Positions 17,249 through 24,742 of a stretch of 64,000 bases of DNA are shown in pieces (positions within the stretch are counted from its first letter, which is position 1; each line of letters begins with the position of its first letter). The DNA comes from Gordonibacter faecis. Lineage in GTDB: Bacteria; Actinomycetota; Coriobacteriia; Coriobacteriales; Eggerthellaceae. The DNA is taken from positions 49,647 through 113,646 of the forward strand of contig NZ_JASJEU010000018.1 of the NCBI RefSeq assembly GCF_030077735.1, given 5' to 3'. The notes below the pieces were generated by a model. The model saw nothing but the letters and a program-made list of their open reading frames with translations, was not told the DNA's origin and did not search any database. The translations under genes and the position numbers were made by a program.

Positions 17249-18768
17249 TACGACTCGCCGCCCTGACCTGCACTTGGCGCGTCATTGTTGGGGCGATGGT
17301 TGCGCCGGCGCGCGCGGCGATGACCACCTTCGCCCCCGTTGTTGTTGGCACCGCCGCCGTTGCCACCCGCGCCCTTTACCTGCGCCGCCGCCTGTCCCTG
17401 GCGCAAGCCCGACGAGCGCTGACCGGGACGCGGACCCTGCTTGGCCTGACCCTGCGTTCCCTTCACGCCCTGCTTCTTGGCAGTTCCAGACGCTTGCGCG
17501 GCCCCGGGGCCAGAACCGGCCGCACCACCGCGCGGTGCGTTCTTCTTGGAGCCCTGACCAGGTCGTTTCGCGCCCTGCTTCTTCGGAGCGGCGCCATTTG
17601 CACCCGCGGCCGCGCTACCCTGCTTCTTGCGCTTTTCGGCACTCTCGCCCACGTCTACCTGGCGCGTGGTGCCATCGGCCGCCACCTTTGTGGAGCGACG
17701 CCGCGGCTTGCGCGCCTCGGTGGGCGCGGGTGCGCTCTTGCTGGCGGAGGACCCGCCATTCTTGCTTGCACCGTTGCGCGGCTTCTGCCCGCTTTTGCTG
17801 TTCGTTCCCGTGCGCCGCACGTTTGAGGGGTCGGCCAGCTTGTCCTGGCCCGTGAACTGGGAGGTGAGGAACGTCGATTCGCCTGCAATGCCCAGCACGG
17901 CCTGCGTGGTGGCGACTTCCCACGCCTCTTTACCCACACGGTTGGGGCGCGTCATGCCTTCCTCGGGCGGCTCGAAGTCGGCGAGCGGCACCTTCACGGG
18001 CTTCTCGCCGTCCACCTTGAGCGATATCACCTCGCGCGGCACGTCCAAGTCGACCACTTTCGCCGTGCCAACGGGCGTTTCCACGCTGGCGTTTTGCTTT
18101 GGCGCACGGCTCTTGAAGTCCTTGTATGCGTCGAATTCGTAGCGCAAGCAGCACATGAGGCGGCCACACACGCCGGAAATCTTTTGCGGGTTGAGCGAGA
18201 GGTCCTGCTCCTTGGCCATGCGGATGGACACGGGGCAGAACTCGCCGCCCAGGCGCTTGCAGCACAGTTCCTGGCCGCAGTGGCCCAGGCCGCCCACCAT
18301 GCGCGCCTCGTCGCGCACGCCAATCTGGCGCATGTCAATGCGCACGTGGAACCGCGAGGCCAGTTTGCGCACTAGGTCACGGAAGTCCACACGCTCTTCG
18401 GCTTCGAAGTAGAACACGGCCTTGTCGCCATCCAACAGAAATTCCACCGACACCGGGTGCATGTCTTCGCTCGCCTCGGCGGCCAGCTCTTTGAATATCG
18501 GCAGCGCCTCTTCCGAGCGGCGACGCATTTCCTCGGCGCGCTGGGCGTCCTCGTCATCAGCCAGACGTTTCACGGGCTTGAGCGGGCTCTTTAGCTTCTT
18601 CACCTGTTCTTCGTCCACTTCGAATACGTCCTCAGCCAACGAGCCGAACTCCAGGCCGCGCGCCGTCGACACCACCACGGCGTCGTTCTTGTTCAGTTCC
18701 AGCTCGCCTGCGTCGAACCAGAGCGTTTTCGGGTTGTAGGCCAGTCTTACCGGCGCTATCCGAACCAT
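17248..18768 (-). CDS. ricT: PSP1/RicT family regulator with long basic tail
   Basis: 506 residues. The N-terminal 280 residues match the PSP1/YaaT (RicT) family, including the two cysteine patches GHCGQELCCKRLGGEFC and GVCGRLMCCLRYE, which bind an iron-sulfur cluster in the B. subtilis Ric complex that governs RNA processing by RNase Y. From about residue 320 the protein turns into a 180-residue Lys/Gly/Ala/Gln/Arg-rich tail ending in RRARRRNHRPN, not part of the family. The order tmk, holB, ricT is conserved with Firmicutes (tmk, holB, yaaT). It overlaps pncB by one base. Confidence 0.9.
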   Translation of the reverse strand: MVRIAPVRLAYNPKTLWFDAGELELNKNDAVVVSTARGLEFGSLAEDVFEVDEEQVKKLKSPLKPVKRLADDEDAQRAEEMRRRSEEALPIFKELAAEASEDMHPVSVEFLLDGDKAVFYFEAEERVDFRDLVRKLASRFHVRIDMRQIGVRDEARMVGGLGHCGQELCCKRLGGEFCPVSIRMAKEQDLSLNPQKISGVCGRLMCCLRYEFDAYKDFKSRAPKQNASVETPVGTAKVVDLDVPREVISLKVDGEKPVKVPLADFEPPEEGMTRPNRVGKEAWEVATTQAVLGIAGESTFLTSQFTGQDKLADPSNVRRTGTNSKSGQKPRNGASKNGGSSASKSAPAPTEARKPRRRSTKVAADGTTRQVDVGESAEKRKKQGSAAAGANGAAPKKQGAKRPGQGSKKNAPRGGAAGSGPGAAQASGTAKKQGVKGTQGQAKQGPRPGQRSSGLRQGQAAAQVKGAGGNGGGANNNGGEGGHRRARRRNHRPNNDAPSAGQGGES

Positions 18769-18785
18769 GTTGAAACCTCTCTATC

Positions 18786-19955
18786 TCACGACGCCCGACG
18801 GCCCCCCGCAGGGGTGGCCGGACGATACAGTGCTTCTTTCACCTCGAATAACAGCGCGTCAACGCACGTTTCCGGTGACACATTATACGCGATAGCCTCG
18901 TCACAGCGGCGCACGGCAGCAAGCGCGGCGGCCACGCGCGCCTCGTCGGTGGCGCGGGCGGCTTCCTCAATCGCGCCGCGCACGTCGGCGTTGATTATGA
19001 GCTCCGGCGTTTCGGCGCACACGGTTAACACGTCACGCAGCCACGAGCGCACAATGGCCGTAAGCTGGCGCAGCGCCTCCTGGCTTTTCGCCGTGAGCGC
19101 CCGCTTGTTGCGCGCCTCAATTTGGCGAATGGCCGACTTCGCAAGGAAGTCCGCGTTTTCGGCGAGCTCTTCCTCCTGTGAGGCGCGTACCGTATCGAGC
19201 GGCGCTTTGGAAAGAACTACCAGGTCACTGGCCATTCCGAGCGCGTCCCAGTCGTCGGCGTTGCGCAGAAGCGCCAGCACTTCCAGCACGCGTGCGCGGA
19301 AGGCCAGCCGCTCGTTGGACTTCAAAAACTCTACGGCGCGCGTGATGGAGCCGTCGCACGCCTCAAGCCCCACCTTCGCCTTCTCCAGCGAGGCGCCCGT
19401 GTTTTGCGCGACGATGCCCGCCGCTTCGCTGGCCGGAATGTGGCGAAACGGCACCACCTGACAGCGCGACACAATAGTGGGCAACACGCTTTCGCGCGTA
19501 CGACCCAGCAGGATAAGCACCACGTCAGAGGGTGGTTCTTCGAGCGTTTTGAGGAACGCGTTGGCCGACGAGGCGCCCAGCAAGTCCACACGATCGAGAA
19601 TGTACACCTTGCGTTTGGCCTGAATAGGCGCAAGCGAAGTGTCCGCCACGATATCGCGAATTTGCTCCACCAGGTAACCATTCGCACCCTCGGGAGCGAA
19701 ATAGCGCACGTCAGGGTGCTTTTTGCGCATGATACGCCCGCAGGCATCACACGCCCCACACGCACCGCCGCGCGGACCGTGGGGTCCTTTCGGGCACAGC
19801 ACTGCCTGCGCGAGTGCGAAGGCCGCGAGCGTCTTGTTCGATCCGGCCGGGCCCGTGAAGAGGTAGGCGTGCGTCACACGGTCGCTCTGCACGCTGGCGC
19901 GTAGAAACTCACGCACCTGCGGCTGACCGAGGATGTTCTCAAAGGCATCGGCCAC
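18786..19955 (-). CDS. holB: DNA polymerase III delta' subunit
   Basis: 389 residues with a GTG start (VADAFENILGQPQVREFL) preceded by GAGGGAGGG; the longer ORF to 20117 overlaps tmk and lacks a ribosome site. It is a clamp-loader AAA+ protein: P-loop-like GPAGSNKT, a zinc-binding region CGACDACGRI, Walker B region VYILDRVDLL, NAFLKTLEEPP and sensor 1 VSRCQ. The P-loop has Ser-Asn where most AAA+ proteins have Gly-Lys context GxGKT, so ATP hydrolysis may be weak or absent, as is usual for delta'. It overlaps the tmk 3' end by 17 bases. Confidence 0.92.
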   Translation of the reverse strand: MADAFENILGQPQVREFLRASVQSDRVTHAYLFTGPAGSNKTLAAFALAQAVLCPKGPHGPRGGACGACDACGRIMRKKHPDVRYFAPEGANGYLVEQIRDIVADTSLAPIQAKRKVYILDRVDLLGASSANAFLKTLEEPPSDVVLILLGRTRESVLPTIVSRCQVVPFRHIPASEAAGIVAQNTGASLEKAKVGLEACDGSITRAVEFLKSNERLAFRARVLEVLALLRNADDWDALGMASDLVVLSKAPLDTVRASQEEELAENADFLAKSAIRQIEARNKRALTAKSQEALRQLTAIVRSWLRDVLTVCAETPELIINADVRGAIEEAARATDEARVAAALAAVRRCDEAIAYNVSPETCVDALLFEVKEALYRPATPAGGRRAS

Positions 19956-20877
19956 AGCTACGCCCTCCCTCACTGCCGCGCGTGTTTTTGGGGGCGCCGT
20001 GCGCATCATTGCCGCGTGCGCCGCCGTGTGTGCCCTGCGAGCCATTGCCCTGCGCGGCCTTACCTGGAGTTCCGCCGCCCTTCGCACCACCCTTCGTGTG
20101 ATGTGCTTTCTGCGCACCCTTGCCCGAAGGCTGACCTTTGCGACCGGAGTTGCTGTGTCCGCTCGGACGGCGGCGATTCAGCTGCTGAAAGAACGCCGGA
20201 TCGTCCACCACGTCGTTCATCCACGGGAACAAATCCGCCAGTTCGCGGAACACGCGCTCAGCCGTCTTCGCCTTCTGCTCGGCGGAGCGCACCACACGAA
20301 TGCGCTCCGGGTGGGCTTCGGCCAGTTCAAGGAAGGCCTCATTCACGCGCGTGTGGAATTCCTCGCCCGCCTGTTCCAGCCTATCGGCACCCAAACGGTG
20401 CGTCGCTCGCGCAAGCCCCTTGCGCGCCGAGCCGCCCGTGACCAGAAGAATGGTGCGATCGGGCATGATGCCCTGACAGGCAAACGCATTCGCCTGTTCC
20501 ACAAACGCGCGCGGCAGCCCGCGCCCGCACACCTGGTAAGCAATGGTGGAATCGGCGAAGCGGTCGCACAGCACCACGGCTCCCCGCGCGAGCGCAGGGC
20601 GAATGACCTCCGCCACAATTTGCGCGCGCGCCGCCTCGTACACCAGAAGTTCCGTTTCATCAGCCATGACCTTGTTCGCGGGGTCAAGCACGATGGCGCG
20701 CAGCTTCTCACCAATGTCCGTGCCGCCCGGCTCGCGCAAACACACCACTTCACGGCCGCGCGCGCGCAGCTTCTCGGCAAGAAAGCGAATGTGCGTCGTT
20801 TTGCCGGCGCCCTCGCCGCCCTCAAACGTGATGAAGACGCCTTCGGAAGTGTTTGTGTCGCAGTGCTTCTGATTCAC
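19939..20877 (-). CDS. tmk: Thymidylate kinase with low-complexity C-terminal tail
   Basis: 312 residues. The kinase domain (about 12-215) has the P-loop FEGGEGAGKTTHIRFLAE, the LREPGGT motif, the DRFADSTIAYQ motif and a lid segment with RLEQAGEEFHTRV. It phosphorylates dTMP to dTDP; ThyX at 36584-37270 supplies dTMP. After residue about 230 comes an 80-residue Gly/Ser/Lys/His/Asn-rich tail (SGHSNSGRKGQPSGKGAQK and so on) absent from normal 205-215-residue Tmk. The tail codes over the holB start. The reading frame is intact to the stop. Confidence 0.93.
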   Translation of the reverse strand: MNQKHCDTNTSEGVFITFEGGEGAGKTTHIRFLAEKLRARGREVVCLREPGGTDIGEKLRAIVLDPANKVMADETELLVYEAARAQIVAEVIRPALARGAVVLCDRFADSTIAYQVCGRGLPRAFVEQANAFACQGIMPDRTILLVTGGSARKGLARATHRLGADRLEQAGEEFHTRVNEAFLELAEAHPERIRVVRSAEQKAKTAERVFRELADLFPWMNDVVDDPAFFQQLNRRRPSGHSNSGRKGQPSGKGAQKAHHTKGGAKGGGTPGKAAQGNGSQGTHGGARGNDAHGAPKNTRGSEGGRSCGRCL

Positions 20878-20949
20878 AGGTTGCCCTTCGATCCCTTCTA
20901 TCGGGTGGTTGCTTGTGCGTTCGCGCTATTCAGGCGGCTGGTGCAGCAT

Positions 20950-22539
20950 TTAGACAAGGTTGTACACGTCGTTGCCGTGTGTGTCCACGCCCACAAACAC
21001 GGGGAAGTCCACCACGTCGATGCGGCGCAGCGCCTCGGTCCCCAAATCGTCGTAGGCCACGGTTTCGGATGATGCCACGCATTTCGCGAGGTACGCCGCC
21101 GCCCCGCCGCACGCCACGAAATAAACGGAACCCGTCTCGCGACACGCCTCGCGCACCTCAGCCGAGCGCCGCCCCTTGCCCACCGTGGCGACGACGCCCG
21201 CGCGATGAAGTTCCGGCGCGGCGAAGTCCATGCGGCTGGCCGTGGTGGGACCCACCGCCCCAAACGGCCGTCCCGCCGCCGCAGGCGTCGGGCCCGCGTA
21301 GAAAATCGCCTGACCAGCGAGGCCATATGGCAGCGCGCCACCGCTCTGAGCAAGCTCATCCATCAGCCGCACATGCCCCGCATCACGCAGCGTATAGAGC
21401 GGCCCCGAGAGCAAACACGCATCCCCCGCCTTTAGCCCCGCCAGCTGCGAACGATCAAGCGGCAAGGTAAGGCGGATGGCATGTTCCGCCATTCCTCTGT
21501 CATCCTGAGCGGAGGCGGCGCAGCCGCCGGATCGCGACGCGAAGATAGTCCCGCAGGGAAAGGATCCCGTGTGGGCCGTCAGGCCTGTATCACCTTCCGC
21601 TAACGCCGCACGGGATCCTTCGACTTCGCGCTGCGCGCTCCGCTCAGGATGACAACCGGCCAAGTCAACCGCCCGCTCAGGATGACAAGCTGTCAAGTCA
21701 ACTGTCGTCCTGCGCATGGCCGAACATCCCATGTTGATGGCCAGCGGCAACGCCGCAATGTGGCATGGTGCCGTGGCCACGCGCACGGCGAGCGCCGTCG
21801 TGCGACCACCAAGGCCACCTGGCCCCACGCCCGAGGCGTTCACAGCCGCCAGCAGTTCTTCCTCAAGCGCCGCAACGTGCGGGTCAGCTGCCGGTTCATC
21901 CACCGGCCGCATGAGCGCACGCTTCGCCAAGCCTGCCACCTTGTCAAACGTGCCACCAATGCCAACGCCTATCACGAGCGGCGGGCAGGCGTTCGCGCCC
22001 TTCTCACGCACGCAGCGCACCAGTTCATCCACGATGCCCTGCTTGCCCGCACCCGGCACCAGCATGACCACGCGACTCGCGTTATCCGAGCCGCCGCCCT
22101 TCAACATAATATGAAGGCGCGCAACCCCCGGCTTATCCACCGGATGAATGTCGCAGAAGGCAGGCGTGTTGTTGCCGGTGTTCGCGCGGTCGAGCACCGC
22201 GTCGCACACCACCGACTTGCGCAGCCGCGCCTCGTCATACGCGCGCGCCACCGCGTTATTTACCTCGGCGAACACATCGCCCGGCACCAGCATATCGGGC
22301 CCCACTTCCAAGCTGACCCACACGGTACCGGTATCCTGGCAGATGGGCACGCAGTCGGCGGCGGCGATGCGCGCGTTTTCCACCAGCTGGTCAAGCACCG
22401 CCCGACCACGCAGAGAATCCTCAGTCGCGCGGGCAGCCTCAAGCCCGGAGGCAATGTCGGCAGGGAGCACGCAGGCAAGCTGCGGAATGGCCGCGTAAAC
22501 AGCGTCCGCGACCTGTGATTTTGTAATGATGGTTTCCAT
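20950..22539 (-). CDS. Class I fumarate hydratase, alpha-beta fusion interrupted in frame by a palindromic repeat
   Basis: 529 residues catalysing fumarate to malate (or the reverse) with a 4Fe-4S cluster. The alpha region (1-280) holds VPICQDTGT (Cys67), NACPPL (Cys185) and NMGCSAMR (Cys272), the three expected cluster ligands, plus GVGIGGTFDK. The beta region (about 352-529) shows LLSGPLYTLRDAGH, GPTTASRMD, GKGRRSAEV and VACGGAAAYLAKCV. Residues about 283-348 are neither: they are the translated palindromic repeat (CHPERSAQREVEGSR... GGCAASAQDDRG), which stays in frame and falls exactly between the two halves. With mdh nearby it forms the malate-fumarate arm. A GTG or ATG at 350 (MAEHAIRL) could in principle start a separate beta subunit. 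Confidence 0.93.
   Translation of the reverse strand: METIITKSQVADAVYAAIPQLACVLPADIASGLEAARATEDSLRGRAVLDQLVENARIAAADCVPICQDTGTVWVSLEVGPDMLVPGDVFAEVNNAVARAYDEARLRKSVVCDAVLDRANTGNNTPAFCDIHPVDKPGVARLHIMLKGGGSDNASRVVMLVPGAGKQGIVDELVRCVREKGANACPPLVIGVGIGGTFDKVAGLAKRALMRPVDEPAADPHVAALEEELLAAVNASGVGPGGLGGRTTALAVRVATAPCHIAALPLAINMGCSAMRRTTVDLTACHPERAVDLAGCHPERSAQREVEGSRAALAEGDTGLTAHTGSFPCGTIFASRSGGCAASAQDDRGMAEHAIRLTLPLDRSQLAGLKAGDACLLSGPLYTLRDAGHVRLMDELAQSGGALPYGLAGQAIFYAGPTPAAAGRPFGAVGPTTASRMDFAAPELHRAGVVATVGKGRRSAEVREACRETGSVYFVACGGAAAYLAKCVASSETVAYDDLGTEALRRIDVVDFPVFVGVDTHGNDVYNLV
21498..21686. repeat. Palindromic repeat copy 3 plus duplicated right end, inside fumarase
   Basis: Full copy from TGTCATCCTGAGCGGAGG (21498) to CGCTCAGGATGACA (21654), followed 16 bases later by a second CCCGCTCAGGATGACA ending at 21686. 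It contains GGATCCCGTG...CGCACGGGATCC. The whole block is translated without a stop in the fumarase frame. Confidence 0.85.
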
Positions 22540-22583
22540 AGCGAAGATTATAGCGCATACCCCGCAACGCGACGCAGCGCCCC

Positions 22584-23375
22584 CTACTTCACCACGAAGT
22601 CACCGGGCTTGCGCGGCGCCGTACGCGGATATGACACCGCCGGATACCCCAGCAGCATACAGATTTGCAGCGGCCTGTCGCTCACTTCGAGAAACTCCTT
22701 CACCGCAGGCAGCTCATCCGACGCGCGACACAGGTAGCCGTTATAGAGCACGCCCAACCCCAGCGAGGCCGCCACGAGCTCCATATTCTGCGCCGCAAGC
22801 CCCGCATCATCAGCCCGCTCAGCCGCCACATACACTACCGCCGGCGCATTGCGGAAGAGAAAGTCCTGCGCCGAGTCCTTCTGTACCGCACGCAAGAACA
22901 GCTTATACAACTTCACCCATCGCGGCTTCTCCGCCGCCGGCTGCGCCAGCAACTCATCAATGCCGTCCCACACCAGCCGCTTGAGCTCGGGAAGTTCTTC
23001 TTGCACCACCACAAACCGACACGCCTGCGCATTCTTCGCCGTGGCCGTATAGCGTCCCGCCTCAAGCATCATCCGCAACGCCTCGGCCTCCACCGCACAC
23101 GCTCGATAATCACGTACACTGCGTCGCGATTTAATAGCCAGGAGAAGCGCCTGCGAATCAATGGATTCACTCGCCGGAACAGCAGCTTCCACATCCGCCA
23201 TGTCGAAGTCCGGAATAGCCACCGCCTCAGCAGGACAGACCGCCACGCAATGCCCGCACAGAATACAGCGCCCCAGCACCCGCGCCGCCCCATCCTCCAC
23301 CACTACATTAGACCCCACACAGTCCGCCACACACCGCCCACACCCAATGCAGCGCTCACCATCAATCTCAATCAC
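22584..23375 (-). CDS. Ferredoxin-nitroreductase fusion
   Basis: 263 residues from a GTG at 23375 (VIEIDGERCIGCGRC) preceded by GAGAGAAGAGG. Two 4Fe-4S motifs (Cys 9, 12, 15, 19 and 37, 40, 43, 47) precede an FMN-binding nitroreductase domain (KSRRSVRDYRACAVEAEAL onward, with LAAQNMELVAASLGLG and LLGYPAVSYPRTAPRKPGDF). The domain order is that of anaerobe Fd-nitroreductases that reduce nitroaromatics or other acceptors with ferredoxin electrons. The ORF stays open upstream to 23615 through half a palindromic repeat; that extension looks like translated repeat rather than protein. It lies 44 bases upstream of fumarase. Confidence 0.88.
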   Translation of the reverse strand: MIEIDGERCIGCGRCVADCVGSNVVVEDGAARVLGRCILCGHCVAVCPAEAVAIPDFDMADVEAAVPASESIDSQALLLAIKSRRSVRDYRACAVEAEALRMMLEAGRYTATAKNAQACRFVVVQEELPELKRLVWDGIDELLAQPAAEKPRWVKLYKLFLRAVQKDSAQDFLFRNAPAVVYVAAERADDAGLAAQNMELVAASLGLGVLYNGYLCRASDELPAVKEFLEVSDRPLQICMLLGYPAVSYPRTAPRKPGDFVVK

Positions 23376-23487
23376 CCAACAACCTCTTCTCTCCCAAGTA
23401 ATAGTTCGCCCCGTCTCCCCCAACAAGAAAGCGCCGCCCTCCAGCGACGCCTTCAAGTACCTCTCCACAAGTCTTTTCGCTATCGCC

Positions 23488-23561
23488 GCACGGGATCCTT
23501 CCCCTGCGGGACTAGCTTCGCGTCGCGACTCCGCGCCTACGGCGCTCCGCTCAGGATGACA
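23488..23561. repeat. Palindromic repeat copy 4, right half only
   Basis: CGCACGGGATCCTTCCCCTG...CGCTCCGCTCAGGATGACA corresponds to the right half of copies 3 and 5 (same CCCTGCGGGACTAGCTTCGCGTCGCGAC segment as copy 5). The left arm is missing. Confidence 0.75.
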
Positions 23562-23650
23562 CAGGGAGCCAGTAACTCTACCATTGCTGCTCCAATTGAT
23601 GAGCAGCCTGTTCAATCTAACTGGTGCCAGCCCCCATTAAACAAAGAACA

Positions 23651-23731
23651 GGGCTGAGTGGGGAGGTCGAATGGGTCGACGAACTTTCGCGAAGTGTGTG
23701 AGGAGGCCCATCCGGCCCCCCCGCTCAGCCC
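23651..23731 (-). terminator. Long stem-loop downstream of mdh
   Basis: GGGCTGAG(T)GGGG at 23651-23663 pairs with CCCCGCTCAGCCC at 23719-23731; within the loop ATGGG pairs with CCCAT. On the minus strand it lies 40-120 bases after the mdh stop and is followed by TGTTCTTTGTTT, a moderately U-rich run. A terminator is the simplest reading; a small structured RNA is possible. Confidence 0.55.
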
Positions 23732-23770
23732 GCCCCGCAGGTTAGACCAAACTTCGCAAAAAAGGTCAAC

Positions 23771-24694
23771 CTATTCCGGCAAATTCGCAAGTCCCGCTCG
23801 TACGCTTTCCGCCGAAGCCTGAAGCGCGGCAAGCTCATCGGCATTTAAGTCGAACTCAACAATTTCTTCGACACCATTCTTGCCCAAACGAACCGGTACA
23901 TTCATGTAGAGGTCGTCGATGCCATACTGTCCGTCGATGTGAGCGCATACGCTCATGACCTCGTCAGAGCCCGTGAGAATGGCTTCCACCATCTTCGCAA
24001 TGGAAGCGCCGGGGGCATAGTAAGCGCTGCCGGTTTTGAGGAAGGCCACCACTTCGGCACCGCCCTTGACGCAACGCTGCACCACCTCGGCGACCGCGGC
24101 CTCGTCCATGAGTTCGGTGATAGGCGTGCCGTTCACCGTGGTGAAGCGCGGCCAGCACACCATGCCCTCGCCGTGCGCGCCCACAGCCCATGCCGTGACA
24201 TCGGCCGGCTCGCAGCCCAGCTTCTCGCACACCGCAAAGGCCAGACGCGAGGAGTCTAGCACGCCACCCATGCCCATGAGACGGTTCGCCGGCAGGCCGG
24301 ATTCGCGGAAGGCAAGCGTAGTCATGACGTCGAGCGGGTTCGTCACGCAGATGAACACGGCGTTCGGGGAGGCTTCCAGGGCCTGGCCGATGACCGACTT
24401 CATGATGCCCGCGTTCACGCCAAGCAGGTCTTCGCGGGTCATGCCAGGCTTGCGGGCGATGCCGGCCGTGATAACCACCACGTCGGAGTCGCGCGTGTCG
24501 GCGTAGTCGTTCGTGCCGGTCACCTTCACCGTGAACTTTTCCACACTGCGCATGTGCATCATGTCGAGCGCCTTGCCCTGCGGCAGGCCCTCGGCCACGT
24601 CGATGAGCACGACGTCGGCCATGTTCTTCGATGCAATGATGTGGGCTGCGGTCGCGCCAACGTTACCCGCTCCAACAATGGTTACTTTAGGCAT
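23771..24694 (-). CDS. mdh: Malate dehydrogenase
   Basis: 307 residues of the LDH/MDH superfamily. GAGNVG (8-13) binds NAD, Asp at LIDVAEGLPQGKALDM favours NAD over NADP, AGIARKPGMTREDLL carries the substrate-loop Arg diagnostic for malate rather than lactate, and WAVGAHGEGMV has the catalytic His. It interconverts malate and oxaloacetate. An AGAGGAG ribosome site precedes the ATG. Together with fumarase it gives the oxaloacetate-malate-fumarate sequence used to feed fumarate respiration. Confidence 0.95.
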   Translation of the reverse strand: MPKVTIVGAGNVGATAAHIIASKNMADVVLIDVAEGLPQGKALDMMHMRSVEKFTVKVTGTNDYADTRDSDVVVITAGIARKPGMTREDLLGVNAGIMKSVIGQALEASPNAVFICVTNPLDVMTTLAFRESGLPANRLMGMGGVLDSSRLAFAVCEKLGCEPADVTAWAVGAHGEGMVCWPRFTTVNGTPITELMDEAAVAEVVQRCVKGGAEVVAFLKTGSAYYAPGASIAKMVEAILTGSDEVMSVCAHIDGQYGIDDLYMNVPVRLGKNGVEEIVEFDLNADELAALQASAESVRAGLANLPE

Positions 24695-24742
24695 GTTCTT
24701 CAGACTCCTCTTCCCCAGGTATCAGGTTGACCTACATTCTAA

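Noticed and set aside
19956..20117. N-terminal extension of holB
   Set aside because: Arg-rich sequence overlapping the Tmk tail in another frame, without a ribosome site; the GTG at 19955 has one.
23376..23615. Upstream extension of the ferredoxin-nitroreductase gene
   Set aside because: Mostly translated repeat; a GTG with a ribosome site lies directly before the ferredoxin motif.
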